A DNA stretch of 64,000 nucleotides from Marinomonas posidonica_A (GTDB lineage: Bacteria; Pseudomonadota; Gammaproteobacteria; Pseudomonadales; Marinomonadaceae). Position 1 is the first letter of the stretch. Every line of letters begins with the position of its first letter. The position numbers were made by a program, and so were the translations under genes. Below the pieces are notes generated by a model that saw only the letters and a list, made by a program, of their open reading frames with translations, did no database searches and had not been told where the DNA came from. The stretch lies in the NCBI RefSeq assembly GCF_043643765.1, contig NZ_JBHZSP010000001.1, positions 62,001 through 126,000 on the forward strand, written 5' to 3'. Below are positions 24,845 to 33,730 of this stretch, piece after piece.

Positions 24845-25083
24845 AACAGATCGCGCTCTTCCGTCACTCGCTTGAGCTCTTTTCGAAGACGAAGAATCTC
24901 GCTCGACTCGGCAGAGGCCTCTGCAAACGAATCTGCCTCTGGACCATATCGCTTAATCCAAGCGTATAAACTGTGGGTAGTGGTGCCTAAGCGATTAGCT
25001 ACTTCTGCAACACTAAAGCCTGCTTCTGTCACTTGCTTAACCGCTTCAATTTTGAATTGTTCTGGGTAACGTACTTTGCTCAT
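24805..25083 (-). CDS. IS3-family transposase OrfA (helix-turn-helix)
   Basis: This 92-residue protein begins MSKVRYPEQFKIEAVKQV, with the HTH at about residues 20-45 (FSVAEVANRLGTTTHSLYAW). A leucine-rich helix (LRLRKELKRVTEERDLLKKA) used for multimer formation follows. It binds the IS ends. The codons TTA AAA AAA GCC near its end form the frameshift site joining it to OrfB; zero-frame reading stops at 24805 after ASHPD. Confidence 0.92.
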   Translation of the reverse strand: MSKVRYPEQFKIEAVKQVTEAGFSVAEVANRLGTTTHSLYAWIKRYGPEADSFAEASAESSEILRLRKELKRVTEERDLLKKAAAYFASHPD

Positions 25084-25145
25084 AAATACCTCTCAATTAG
25101 GTCATTTTATCTAACTAAAAGGTGTCTAGCTAACTAGTGGCGATT

Positions 25146-25417
25146 CAGAATCTATCAATAACGATTGACTTGTGAGAATCATAGATTGCATACTCGGCAA
25201 CAATCAGCCTACACCCAATATCGTTTGTTACTAGTATGACAATAAAAAGATGAAAACGAGTCGTAATAGCGTCAACTTGATGATCATGTTGTTTTGCTCG
25301 TCTTGTTTCGGTAAACCGTTACCTAAAACACATGTCTGGTTTTCAAGCATCTTTTTATATAAGTGATTGTCATAAGCCTTTTTGTACGATGTTAAACGCT
25401 TAGAAGAGGGAATATCG
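25146..25417. promoter_or_regulatory. Upstream region of the hydroxypyruvate isomerase-like gene
   Basis: This non-coding stretch of about 270 bases contains a perfect interrupted palindrome GGTAA-ACCG-TTACC at 25310-25323, about 95 bases before the start codon. Its size fits an operator for a helix-turn-helix dimer, but no regulator is assigned. No convincing promoter was found. Confidence 0.25.
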
Positions 25418-26188
25418 ATGGATAAATTTACTCTGTCCTGTTGTGCAGAAACCATGTTCACTGACTTATCTATTGTTGAAAGGGTGAAGAAGATTTCTGA
25501 ACTGGGTTTTTTGCCAGAGTTATGGGATTGGACCAATCATGATATTGACGCGTTGGCGTCGACGGGCGTCGAGTTTTCGTCCATGACGGGCTACATCGAA
25601 GGGGATTTTTTAGAGAACAGTGATCGTTTGATTGCTAGCATTCATGAATCCGTTGCGGCTGCGAAGAAATTAGGCGTGCCGCGTCTTAATTTACACGGTA
25701 CTGGCCTTGATAATAAAGGTTTGCCGGTTAATCCACGTCTTGTTGTGTCGGGGCGCGACTGGATTAAGGCGTATAAAGTGTTATCAGGAATCGCTGAAAT
25801 CGGTGCACAAAATGATGTGATGTTTGTACTGGAAAACCTTAACTTAAAAGTAGACCACCCAGGCACGCCATTTGCCACTGCGGAAGACGTCTTTAGTCTG
25901 GTGTCTGAAGTAAATCATCCAAACCTGAAAATGATGCTGGATTTGTATCATCAGCAAATTGACGAAGGGAATATTTTGGACTCTTTGACTCGCTATTTGC
26001 CGCATATAGGCGAAATTCAAATTGCTGATGTACCAGGACGTCAAGAGCCAGGAACAGGTGAGATGAATTATCCTGCCATCGCGCAGCATTTGCGTAAGAT
26101 AGGCTATAAAGGGGTTGTGGGCTTTGAAGGCTTTCCATCTGATGACCCTAGATTGGCGTTGGAGCGCTTCGAAAAAGCCTTTAATTGA
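25418..26188 (+). CDS. hyi: Hydroxypyruvate isomerase-like TIM-barrel protein
   Basis: This encodes 256 residues from the ATG at 25418, with GAGGGA upstream; the longer frame starting at 25382 lacks this. The protein begins FTLSCCAETMFTD and carries family blocks LNLHGTGL, FVLENLNLKVDHPGTPF with a metal-binding glutamate in VLENLN, MMLDLYHQQIDEGN (metal aspartate and histidine), IGEIQIADVPGRQEPGTGE, and GVVGFEGFPS with a final glutamate. These are the AP-endonuclease-2-type metal ligands of the Hyi/OtnI group, which interconvert hydroxypyruvate and tartronate semialdehyde or related compounds. It stands alone with a terminator after it. The true substrate is uncertain. Confidence 0.82.
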   Translation: MDKFTLSCCAETMFTDLSIVERVKKISELGFLPELWDWTNHDIDALASTGVEFSSMTGYIEGDFLENSDRLIASIHESVAAAKKLGVPRLNLHGTGLDNKGLPVNPRLVVSGRDWIKAYKVLSGIAEIGAQNDVMFVLENLNLKVDHPGTPFATAEDVFSLVSEVNHPNLKMMLDLYHQQIDEGNILDSLTRYLPHIGEIQIADVPGRQEPGTGEMNYPAIAQHLRKIGYKGVVGFEGFPSDDPRLALERFEKAFN

Positions 26189-26224
26189 GATCTAAGTTAG
26201 ATCTATTCTATGTTTATCAAAAAC

Positions 26225-26249
26225 AAAAAGCTCGCCAATGAGCTTTTTT
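26225..26249 (+). terminator. Rho-independent terminator after the isomerase gene
   Basis: AAAAAGCTC, loop GCCAAT, GAGCTTTTTT. The flanking A and T runs would make it work in both directions, ending the isomerase transcript and the leftward SulP-LysR transcript. Confidence 0.8.
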
Positions 26250-26346
26250 AAACTAGATTTTCACACTAATGGGGCTAGGGAAGCGCAAGTTGTTTAGGCC
26301 GATTTTGTTGGTAATTTTCCATTTTAAAATAGGCTGTTTTTTTATT

Positions 26347-27261
26347 TTATTCGCTACTTAGTTCTTCAAATACTTCTTTGACGATTTTTTGAAAAGACTG
26401 AAAGGCGAACTGTTCTTGTAACGGCCTGACACACCATAGATACAAGTCACGGGAGACAGGCTGAATGTGTTTGAGTTTTAATTCTCGAATTGAAAACTCG
26501 TCTTTAATCACAGTAACCGGAAAGTGTGGTAGTGCTGCGAGATAGCGACCAGATGCTAACATTTTCATTAGCATATAAGCATCATTACGATATATTGCTT
26601 TGGTTCTTGCACCATGAATACCATAGGATGAAAGCATTTCGGTGGTTTGTTGTTCAAAATAAGAAGCGATGCCTAAACTTAACCAGTTCAAGGACATGAA
26701 ATCTTCTATCTGAATGTCATTTCTATTGGCTAATGGGTGTTGCTGGCCACAGAAAATACCTATTTTGTCTTCTTTTAGTAATTCACTATAAAGACTGGTA
26801 GTGTTTCTTTCTGATGATTGCGGGGCAATGATGATATCAAATTGATCATCAAGTAATCCTTCTAAGGCGATAGAAGGGTTTAAGCAGGTTATGGTCAAAG
26901 ATACGTCTGGGTGCTCTTCAATCATACGATCAATAATGTTAGGTAATACCCCCATGGCTAAAAGGGAACCTGACGCAATGCGTAAATTTTGTTTAATGCC
27001 AAGTTTGAATTGCGATACTTGTTCTTGTGCCGCACTTAGGCGACGGGTAATGGCTCGACCTTCTCTAGCAAGAGATTCTCCCACAGGGGTACTGGTGACA
27101 CCAAATCGACTGCGAGTGAACAGCTGAGTACCGGCCTGCATTTCTAGAGTTGCCATAGCTCGAGTCAGAGTAGGCTGAGCCAGGTTAAGGTGTTCTGCAG
27201 CGGCCGTAATGGAGCCTTTATCAAGTATGGTGGCTAAATATATGAGGTGTTTGGACTCCAT
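26347..27261 (-). CDS. LysR-family transcriptional regulator
   Basis: The 304-residue protein has an N-terminal winged HTH (residues 4-60; KGSITAAAEHLNLAQPTLTRAMATLE) and a C-terminal effector-binding domain (LRIASGSLLAMGVLPNIID). It follows the SulP transporter gene on the same strand with a 19-base gap, so the two are probably co-transcribed. The divergent TRAP transporter and sulfatase genes begin beyond the SulP gene, and the shared control region there carries a large inverted repeat. The likely effector is the imported compound or sulfate, which is inference. Confidence 0.9.
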   Translation of the reverse strand: MESKHLIYLATILDKGSITAAAEHLNLAQPTLTRAMATLEMQAGTQLFTRSRFGVTSTPVGESLAREGRAITRRLSAAQEQVSQFKLGIKQNLRIASGSLLAMGVLPNIIDRMIEEHPDVSLTITCLNPSIALEGLLDDQFDIIIAPQSSERNTTSLYSELLKEDKIGIFCGQQHPLANRNDIQIEDFMSLNWLSLGIASYFEQQTTEMLSSYGIHGARTKAIYRNDAYMLMKMLASGRYLAALPHFPVTVIKDEFSIRELKLKHIQPVSRDLYLWCVRPLQEQFAFQSFQKIVKEVFEELSSE

Positions 27262-27280
27262 GGAGACATTCTCTTATTCG

Positions 27281-29116
27281 TCAATGGTTTATTGAATTGT
27301 GTTTATTATTGGGAAATTGGCGGCACTCATTGAATATTCTTGATTCGCAAACGGCGCATTTTTGTTTGTCTATCTTGTCCAGCATCTCTCTGATGGCTTC
27401 GTTTGAATTATCGAATATATGATGCTTTAACAGATTTTGAAATGTTGGCATTGTTTTAATTTCATCGGATACCGTACCTTTTAGAGAGCACATAAGTAAA
27501 TCTCCGCCGAGTTTCTTGATGCGTTCTATTTCTGATTCCAACAAAAGTACCCCTGAGGCATCCATAAAATTAATTCCTTTAGCGACCAGTATGAGGTTAC
27601 TAGGGCCTTGCTGTGTGTGCTTAGCGATTTCTTTTTGAACATAATCGACAGAGCCAAAATACAATGAACCATCGATGCGGATCATTTGGAATTGTGGGCA
27701 TGTGTTTAAGTTGTATCGATCAATGTTACGAATCATTCGATGTTTTGCGGTTTGCAGGGGAGCGACTTTAATGAGACGTGGACGAGAGGTTCTACGTAGA
27801 TAAAAACCGAGGGATAAAATGATGCCTAAGTAGATGGCGTATTCTAATGGGATAAATAGGGTCGATAAAAATGTGCCGATTAAAATACATGCTTCAGCAT
27901 AGTTCAGTTTTATCGTGTCGATAATGTGTTTGCTGTCGATCAAATTCCAAGCGATAAGTAAGACACTGCCAGCCATCGCTGGTAAAGGTAAATACGCCGT
28001 ACTGGATGGAATAAAGCAAATCACCAGCGCAACAATAACAGCGGCAAACACGGCGGCTAAAGGACTGGCTGCTCCAGCATCGTAGTTGGCTCCTGAACGA
28101 GTGAAGGAACCCGAACTGGTATAGCAAGAAAAGAATCCTCCAACCATATTTGATATGCCTTGACCAATAAACTCTTGATTGCCATCAATGACTTGCTTAG
28201 AGCGAACGGAAATCGCACGAGCAATTGAGACAGCTTCAATTAGGCCAAGAAGTGCCACAGCAAAAGCGCCTGAAAACAGAGATTGCATAGTGGCTAAAGA
28301 CAGATCAGGTATTGACACAGGGGGTAAACTGCCAGACATGCTTTTTACCATGGCAACATTATGTTGCTGTGCGTTTAACAAAAGACACAGTAGGCTCCCT
28401 GTTAACATTCCAATCAGTAAATAGGGGAGTTTTCGGTTAATGGCTTTCACCAGTATTGAGGAGATAAAGGTTGTTGCACCGATGGCGAGAGCATAGAGAT
28501 TGGTGTTGCTCAGAGTATGAAATAAAGCATTAATTTCGTCGACAAAATTTAAATCAGACGGCAGTGACACTCCTAATAAATGCTTGATTTGGCTGGTGGC
28601 GATGAGGATGGCAGCCCCTGTCGTAAAACCAATAATGACGGTATGTGAAATGAAATTAACCAAAGCCCCTAATCTTAAGGTGCCGAGGGTGAATTGAATT
28701 ATGCCAACTAAAAAACTCAAAGTGACGACTATGGTTAATTGCTCGCTGAGACCACTGTATGTCACTTGGTTAACAACAGAGGCGACAACGATGGAAAGAG
28801 CAGCGGTTGGGCCAGATATCATATGGAAGGAACTGCCAAATAATGAGGCAACAGCGGCAGACACTATGGCAGTATACAAGCCAAACTCCGGAGGTAATCC
28901 AGCAATATAGGCATATGCCACACCTTGTGGAAGGACTAAGACAGCGCCAGTAATGCCTGCCATAAGGTCTTTTGGGAGGTCTGCAATAGTGAGTTGTCGG
29001 CCCCAATAAATAAAAGGAAATAAAGCGAGAAGTAGGGATTTTAACATGCGTTTTCCAATTGATTGGCGAAATGGAGGAAACAAGACCGCCCCAAGCTGAC
29101 TGAAGATAGTAAACAA
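27281..29116 (-). CDS. SulP-family anion (sulfate) transporter with STAS domain
   Basis: The 611-residue inner membrane protein opens its core with LTIADLPKDLMAGITGAVLVLPQGVAYAYIAGL, the SulP signature region. It has about 10-12 hydrophobic segments to residue 440 and a cytoplasmic STAS domain at about 470-570 (SNLILVAKGINFMDASGVLL). A short cysteine-rich tail (QKCAVCESRIFNECRQ) follows. The true start may be the ATG at 29047 (MLKSLLLALF). SulP proteins move sulfate or bicarbonate. Beside a TRAP importer and a cytosolic sulfatase, it may export or balance released sulfate. It is co-directional with the LysR gene. Confidence 0.9.
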   Translation of the reverse strand: MFTIFSQLGAVLFPPFRQSIGKRMLKSLLLALFPFIYWGRQLTIADLPKDLMAGITGAVLVLPQGVAYAYIAGLPPEFGLYTAIVSAAVASLFGSSFHMISGPTAALSIVVASVVNQVTYSGLSEQLTIVVTLSFLVGIIQFTLGTLRLGALVNFISHTVIIGFTTGAAILIATSQIKHLLGVSLPSDLNFVDEINALFHTLSNTNLYALAIGATTFISSILVKAINRKLPYLLIGMLTGSLLCLLLNAQQHNVAMVKSMSGSLPPVSIPDLSLATMQSLFSGAFAVALLGLIEAVSIARAISVRSKQVIDGNQEFIGQGISNMVGGFFSCYTSSGSFTRSGANYDAGAASPLAAVFAAVIVALVICFIPSSTAYLPLPAMAGSVLLIAWNLIDSKHIIDTIKLNYAEACILIGTFLSTLFIPLEYAIYLGIILSLGFYLRRTSRPRLIKVAPLQTAKHRMIRNIDRYNLNTCPQFQMIRIDGSLYFGSVDYVQKEIAKHTQQGPSNLILVAKGINFMDASGVLLLESEIERIKKLGGDLLMCSLKGTVSDEIKTMPTFQNLLKHHIFDNSNEAIREMLDKIDKQKCAVCESRIFNECRQFPNNKHNSINH

Positions 29117-29160
29117 TCAGTTTGTATTCGTAAAATGACAAAAGAATGCTCTTAATCGAC

Positions 29161-29197
29161 AAAAATGAATATTTAAAATTTTAATGTATTCATTTTT
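29161..29197. promoter_or_regulatory. 37-bp interrupted palindrome in the SulP/TRAP divergent promoter region
   Basis: AAAAATGAATA (29161-29171) and TATTCATTTTT (29187-29197) are perfect inverted arms separated by 15 AT-rich bases. Lying between divergent genes, it cannot be a terminator for either, so it is a candidate operator, plausibly for the LysR encoded in the same locus. Confidence 0.5.
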
Positions 29198-29294
29198 GAT
29201 TGATTAGTGCTTTAAATAAGTATTTTACGGATATCAATTTGCAGGTTAGATTGAACTCACCTTTTTAAAAATAATAAGCAAGGTGGAGTTCATA

Positions 29295-30296
29295 ATGCAG
29301 AATATGAAGAGATTTTTACGTCAAGGTATTGGTACTTTGGGGGTTGTTTGTGCAACATCATTGCTGTCGAGTCAGGTACTGGCGGCAAAAATAGGTATGG
29401 AGTCAGCGTCATCTAATAGTCTTTTAGGAATGATTCCTCAAGCCATGGCACCTTATTGGTCTAAAAGTGGTGTAGATGTTCAATTATCATTGAATCAAAC
29501 TCTGACTAAGTCACTTCTTAAAGTCGCAAAGGGCAGTTTAGATTCTGCAGTTGTACCGCCGCCTGCTTTTTCAGCCTTGCAAAAAGGTGTAGGACCTTAT
29601 GCAAAAATGTCAGATAAAGCCAAAGATTTGTCTCATAATGTGCGAGCATTATTTACTATTCCGGGCAGTTATTATCATGCCATTACCCGTGCAGACTCTG
29701 GTATAACGTCTTGGCCAGAGGCCAAGGGAAAACGCGTTTTTATCGGACCACCAGCAGGGGCTGCTAACCAACAAATCATTGCATTGGCGAACGCCGGGGG
29801 ATTGTCAGAAGGTGAATATGATCCTATAAAAGCCCCATGGGGTGCTGCTACGCAAAGCTATCAAGATGGTCAATTTGACGTCTATGTGGGGACATTTGGT
29901 CTCGGTTCTCAAGCGGTTGCAGAGCTGAGTTTGTCTAATGATATTCGTATACTTGGCATCCCAGGTGAAAAAATGGTGCCACCGAAAGGATTAGGGATGC
30001 AAACCGCTGTGATTCCACCAAAAACTTATCCGGGTCAAGTAAATGAAAGCCCTGTTATTACATGGCAAACGGTCATGATGATGACGGTTAAAAAAGACAT
30101 CTCTGATGACACTGCCTACACTTTGACGAAAGATTATATCGAAAATCGTCTCGCTCTAGCTGAGTCGAATTCAAATTTTAGAGACCTGCCTGTAACGGAT
30201 TATTTTGCTGGTGTTAATGCCCCCTTGCACCCAGGGGCGGTGCGTTATTACCAAGAGATCGGTGTTGATATCCCGGCTGAACTAATGCCTAAGTAA
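29295..30296 (+). CDS. TAXI-family TRAP transporter solute-binding protein
   Basis: This encodes 333 residues from the ATG at 29295, with AAGGTGGAG upstream. A Sec signal peptide (about residues 1-28, ending SSQVLA) precedes a mature part starting AKIGMESASSNS. TAXI features include the ASGSSGG-type early segment, KGKRVFIGPPAGAANQQI in the middle, and a QDGQFDVYVGTFG block. It binds the substrate in the periplasm and hands it to the fused permease encoded next. A sulfatase gene in the same operon suggests an organic sulfate ligand. Confidence 0.88.
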   Translation: MQNMKRFLRQGIGTLGVVCATSLLSSQVLAAKIGMESASSNSLLGMIPQAMAPYWSKSGVDVQLSLNQTLTKSLLKVAKGSLDSAVVPPPAFSALQKGVGPYAKMSDKAKDLSHNVRALFTIPGSYYHAITRADSGITSWPEAKGKRVFIGPPAGAANQQIIALANAGGLSEGEYDPIKAPWGAATQSYQDGQFDVYVGTFGLGSQAVAELSLSNDIRILGIPGEKMVPPKGLGMQTAVIPPKTYPGQVNESPVITWQTVMMMTVKKDISDDTAYTLTKDYIENRLALAESNSNFRDLPVTDYFAGVNAPLHPGAVRYYQEIGVDIPAELMPK

Positions 30297-30331
30297 TCTT
30301 CTTACGTTCCTATTTGTTTGTCATATTAATT

Positions 30332-30355
30332 AAATGGAGGCGCTCGTCTCCATTT
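30332..30355 (+). other. Intercistronic stem-loop between binding protein and permease genes
   Basis: AAATGGAG, eight-base loop, CTCCATTT, just before the AAGGGAG ribosome site of the permease. There is no T run, so it is more likely an mRNA stabiliser or processing site that raises binding-protein levels over permease. Confidence 0.5.
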
Positions 30356-30368
30356 AAGGGAGTTTTTT

Positions 30369-32306
30369 ATGTCCTCCTCTCGCTTGTCTCTTAGCGTTGT
30401 TTCGTCAGTCATAGCGATATTGAGCTTTATCATTTGTATGTATGGGCTTGCGAATGTCATGCCCGCTATTGGAGATTTTCGTTTAGGACCATTTCCTTTG
30501 GTGTCTTTTCGAGCTTCTTTTTTTGCTTTGTGTGTTGTGACCGTTGCGTTTGCTATGTACAAAAGTTATTTGGATGGTAAGGCGAATGTTTTCGTTGCCC
30601 TGATCAGTACCGTTTTGATGTTTGGCATGTTGTGGTGTTGTTGGTCGTTCTATCAAATTAGCAGTGAATTGGACGATGGCATGTTTTTGTTCAGTTCGAA
30701 TGAAATGTGGATTGCGGTTCTGGCATCTGTTGGTGCTTTGTTCTTTTGTTGGCGTATTTGGGGCATTCCTGTTGCGCTGCTGGGCGTAGTGGGGATTTTG
30801 TACATGGCAACTGGTCAATATTGGCCTGGGCCTTTGCAGACGGTGAGTCATGATGTAAATGAAACCTTGGCTCAAAACCTTTTATACAGTTTGGATACGG
30901 GGATTTTAGGTAGCACCTTTGGGATTGTGATCACGACTGTGTTTCCATTTATTATTCTCGGTGCTTTGCTTGAAGGTGTTGGGGCCGGTGATTCTATGAT
31001 TCGAATCGCTTTTCATTGGATGCGAAAAACGGCAGGCGGTCCTGCTCACGCGGCGGTGTTGTCTTCAGCTTTATTCGGGACGGTATCCGGTAGTGCCGTA
31101 GGGAATGTTGTGGGAACGGGCGTCGTTACTATTCCTATGATTAAGCGCCGTGGTTTTTCACCCAATTTTGCCGGTGCCGTTGAAGCATCCGCGTCAACGG
31201 GTGGACAGATTATGCCACCAATTATGGGGGCTGCTGCATTGGTGATGGCCGATTTTGTGGGTGTGAACTACATGACGGTAATTATTGCTGTATTAGTCCC
31301 TTCCATCGCTTATTACGCCAGCTTGTTTGCCATGATCGTGTTTGAATCACGTCGCTTAGACATCAAAGCAGACGATGAATATGATGGTGTTGAGAAGCCA
31401 AATAATCAAGACTACCTTAACTTATTGCTGATCTTTATTCCCCTTGCCATTATTGTCGCATTATTGCTGTATGGGCTGTCGCCATCAGGCGCTTCTATCA
31501 CAGCATTGGCTTGTTTATTACCATTGAGTTTGATTAATCCAGATATCAGAAAAAAGCCAGTCAAGCTGTTAAAAAGCCTATGTGTTGGTGGTAGAACATT
31601 TGCTGGTTTATTGATGGCGATTGCGGCCGTCAGTATTGTTATTTCGGCTTTATCCGCTACAGGCGTACCCGTTAAATTCAGTGTGTTATTAGCCAGTGTG
31701 GTGTCTAACTCTTTACTGGTTTCATTATTGATAGCGGCTTTTTGTTGCATCGTTTTAGGTATGGGGATGCCAACGTTACCCGCTTATGTGACGGTGGCGA
31801 CGATTGCAATCCCAGCTATGGAACAACTTGGTTTAGCTCCTTTAACGGCTCATATGTTTGTATTTTTTATAGCCGTCGGATCGGCCATCACGCCGCCCGT
31901 TGCTATTGCCGCTTTTGCTGCTGCGAGTATTTCGAAAGGTGGGCCGATCGGTACTTCTGTTCAGGCGTCTAAAGTCGGCATCATGATTTTTATTATTCCA
32001 TTCACTTTTGCCTTTAACCCAATGCTATTAACCGTGGAGGATTCGGGTGTTCCTTTTGACTTGGTTTCTTGGGTCTGGCTACTAATTAAACTGACAGTTG
32101 GCATTTTATTAACAGCGACCGCCTTGACGGGTTTTCATATGCGTAAATTGCAGTTTTATGAAATCGTCGCTCGCCTGGTGGCTGCCATCATGTTGTTCGC
32201 CCCAGGTATTTTATGGGATCAAATAGGTATTTCATTAGCCATCTTCTTGTGGGTTTGGCATTTACGTCATGATTTAAAAGTATTACAGAGATTTAAGGGA
32301 GCATAA
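30369..32306 (+). CDS. TRAP transporter permease, fused small and large subunits (4TM/12TM)
   Basis: The 645-residue integral membrane protein has about 4 N-terminal segments (DctQ-like) followed by the 12-segment DctM-like part. Landmarks are ALLEGVGAGDSMIRIAFHW, SALFGTVSGSAVGNVVGTGV, GFSPNFAGAVEASASTGGQIMPPIMGAAAL and AVGSAITPPVAIAAFAAASI. These are classic TAXI-TRAP fusion signatures. It uses an ion gradient to import the ligand delivered by the upstream binding protein. It lies 2 bases before the sulfatase gene, implying a single transcript. Confidence 0.92.
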   Translation: MSSSRLSLSVVSSVIAILSFIICMYGLANVMPAIGDFRLGPFPLVSFRASFFALCVVTVAFAMYKSYLDGKANVFVALISTVLMFGMLWCCWSFYQISSELDDGMFLFSSNEMWIAVLASVGALFFCWRIWGIPVALLGVVGILYMATGQYWPGPLQTVSHDVNETLAQNLLYSLDTGILGSTFGIVITTVFPFIILGALLEGVGAGDSMIRIAFHWMRKTAGGPAHAAVLSSALFGTVSGSAVGNVVGTGVVTIPMIKRRGFSPNFAGAVEASASTGGQIMPPIMGAAALVMADFVGVNYMTVIIAVLVPSIAYYASLFAMIVFESRRLDIKADDEYDGVEKPNNQDYLNLLLIFIPLAIIVALLLYGLSPSGASITALACLLPLSLINPDIRKKPVKLLKSLCVGGRTFAGLLMAIAAVSIVISALSATGVPVKFSVLLASVVSNSLLVSLLIAAFCCIVLGMGMPTLPAYVTVATIAIPAMEQLGLAPLTAHMFVFFIAVGSAITPPVAIAAFAAASISKGGPIGTSVQASKVGIMIFIIPFTFAFNPMLLTVEDSGVPFDLVSWVWLLIKLTVGILLTATALTGFHMRKLQFYEIVARLVAAIMLFAPGILWDQIGISLAIFLWVWHLRHDLKVLQRFKGA

Positions 32307-32308
32307 TA

Positions 32309-33622
32309 ATGACGAATATAATATACATAGTCGCAGATGATCTTGGCTACGCCGATTTAGGGTGTTATGGCGGTCGTGAAGCCCAGTTTGGACAAGTTTC
32401 GCCAAACATTGATAAATTAGCGGAAGAGGGCATGATTTTTTTGGAAGGTTATGCGAATTCTCCAGTGTGCTCTCCAACCCGTTTTGCGCTAATGACCATG
32501 GCCTATCAGTATCGTTTGCGTGGGGCTTTAGAAGAGCCAATAAATAGCCGAAGTAAGGGGAGTGACACATTAGGTTTGCCGCCACATATTCCTACTTTAC
32601 CGTCACAATTAAAAAAAGCAGGCTATTACACCGGTTTGATGGGGAAATGGCATCTTGGTTATCCACCTCATTTTGGACCGAGAGCATCGGGTTACGATGA
32701 GTTCTTTGGCATCATGGCTGGTGGGGTCGATTATTTTTCTCATAAAAGTGGACAAGGTGATCACGATTTATGGATAAATGAAGAAGAACACAAAGAAATT
32801 GGTTATTTAACCGATTTGATTTCAGAACATTCTTTAGACTTTATTAATCGTCGAGCAGAAGAAAAATCTGAACAGCCTTTTTTCTTGAGTATTCATTACA
32901 CGGCGCCTCATTGGCCTTGGGAAACTCGAGATGATGAGCACTTGTCTGAAAAAATGACGACCTTATTCCACCTTGAAGGCGGTAATATCCATACTTACCG
33001 AAAAATGATTCATCACATGGATGAAGGTATTGGCCGTATTATGGATGCTCTAGATAAACATGGCATGACGGATGATACACTCATAGTGTTTACCAGTGAT
33101 AACGGTGGCGAGCGCTTCTCTGATAACTGGCCCTTAGTCGGTGGCAAAATGGACTTAACCGAAGGCGGAATTCGAGTGCCTTGGGTGGTTCGTTGGCCAG
33201 GCGTTGTCAAAAAAGGCAGTGTTAGTATGCAACACTGTATGACAATGGACTGGTCTCGAACTTTGCTTGAAGCTGGGAATGGTGTGTTTAGTCCTGATTA
33301 TCCTGTGGACGGGGTGTCGCTCATGCCAGTACTTAAAGGCGAAACGGAACGTTTTGAACGCCCTTTATATTGGCGTATGAAACATCGAGCCCAAAGAGCA
33401 TTACGCTTAGACGATTGGAAATACTTAAAAGTCGATGAGCATGAGTATTTATTCAATATAACCAATGATGCCCGTGAGCGAGCCAATCTTGCGAAACGAT
33501 ATCCAGATAAACTCGCCAACATGAGACAGCAATGGTTAGATTGGAATGAGACCATGCCGCAAATACCGGAAGATGCGACAGTGAGTTTAGGCTATAGCGT
33601 AGCGGATATGCCGCAACGTTAA
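32309..33622 (+). CDS. Type I sulfatase, formylglycine-dependent, cytoplasmic
   Basis: The 437-residue protein belongs to the alkaline phosphatase superfamily. It has the early metal-binding pair in IVADDLGYADLGCYGG (D10, D11), the maturation motif C54-S-P-T-R (C-x-P-x-R) converted to formylglycine, GKWHLGYPPHFGP, and a late TSDNGGERFSDNWPLVGGK with metal ligands D and N. No signal peptide is present, which is unusual since many bacterial sulfatases are exported, and suggests hydrolysis after import. It would release sulfate from an organic ester. No maturation enzyme is encoded in the window. Confidence 0.92.
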   Translation: MTNIIYIVADDLGYADLGCYGGREAQFGQVSPNIDKLAEEGMIFLEGYANSPVCSPTRFALMTMAYQYRLRGALEEPINSRSKGSDTLGLPPHIPTLPSQLKKAGYYTGLMGKWHLGYPPHFGPRASGYDEFFGIMAGGVDYFSHKSGQGDHDLWINEEEHKEIGYLTDLISEHSLDFINRRAEEKSEQPFFLSIHYTAPHWPWETRDDEHLSEKMTTLFHLEGGNIHTYRKMIHHMDEGIGRIMDALDKHGMTDDTLIVFTSDNGGERFSDNWPLVGGKMDLTEGGIRVPWVVRWPGVVKKGSVSMQHCMTMDWSRTLLEAGNGVFSPDYPVDGVSLMPVLKGETERFERPLYWRMKHRAQRALRLDDWKYLKVDEHEYLFNITNDARERANLAKRYPDKLANMRQQWLDWNETMPQIPEDATVSLGYSVADMPQR

Positions 33623-33648
33623 GCAAGGTGTTATCCAGTTGTGCCTTT

Positions 33649-33683
33649 AGCCAATCTATCGTCATTGAAGATTGGCTTTTTTT
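33649..33683 (+). terminator. Rho-independent terminator after the sulfatase gene
   Basis: AGCCAATC, 13-base loop, GATTGGCT followed by seven T. It ends the TRAP-sulfatase operon. Confidence 0.8.
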
Positions 33684-33730
33684 ATTGTTAGGCGGCATAA
33701 GATGTCGCCTATTCTGAGGATTTTAATGAT

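Larger units (their letters stand above)
23919..25145 (-). mobile_element. IS3-family insertion sequence, complete
   Basis: About 1.23 kb bounded by imperfect inverted repeats. The left end AATCGCCACTAG (23919-23930) and its reverse complement at 25134-25145 match exactly, and similarity continues with a TAGACAC block (21 of 26 positions overall). It encodes OrfA and OrfB in overlapping frames on the minus strand. No clear 3-4 bp target duplication was found by eye. It lies between the diguanylate cyclase gene and the hydroxypyruvate isomerase-like gene without disrupting either coding region. Confidence 0.88.
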
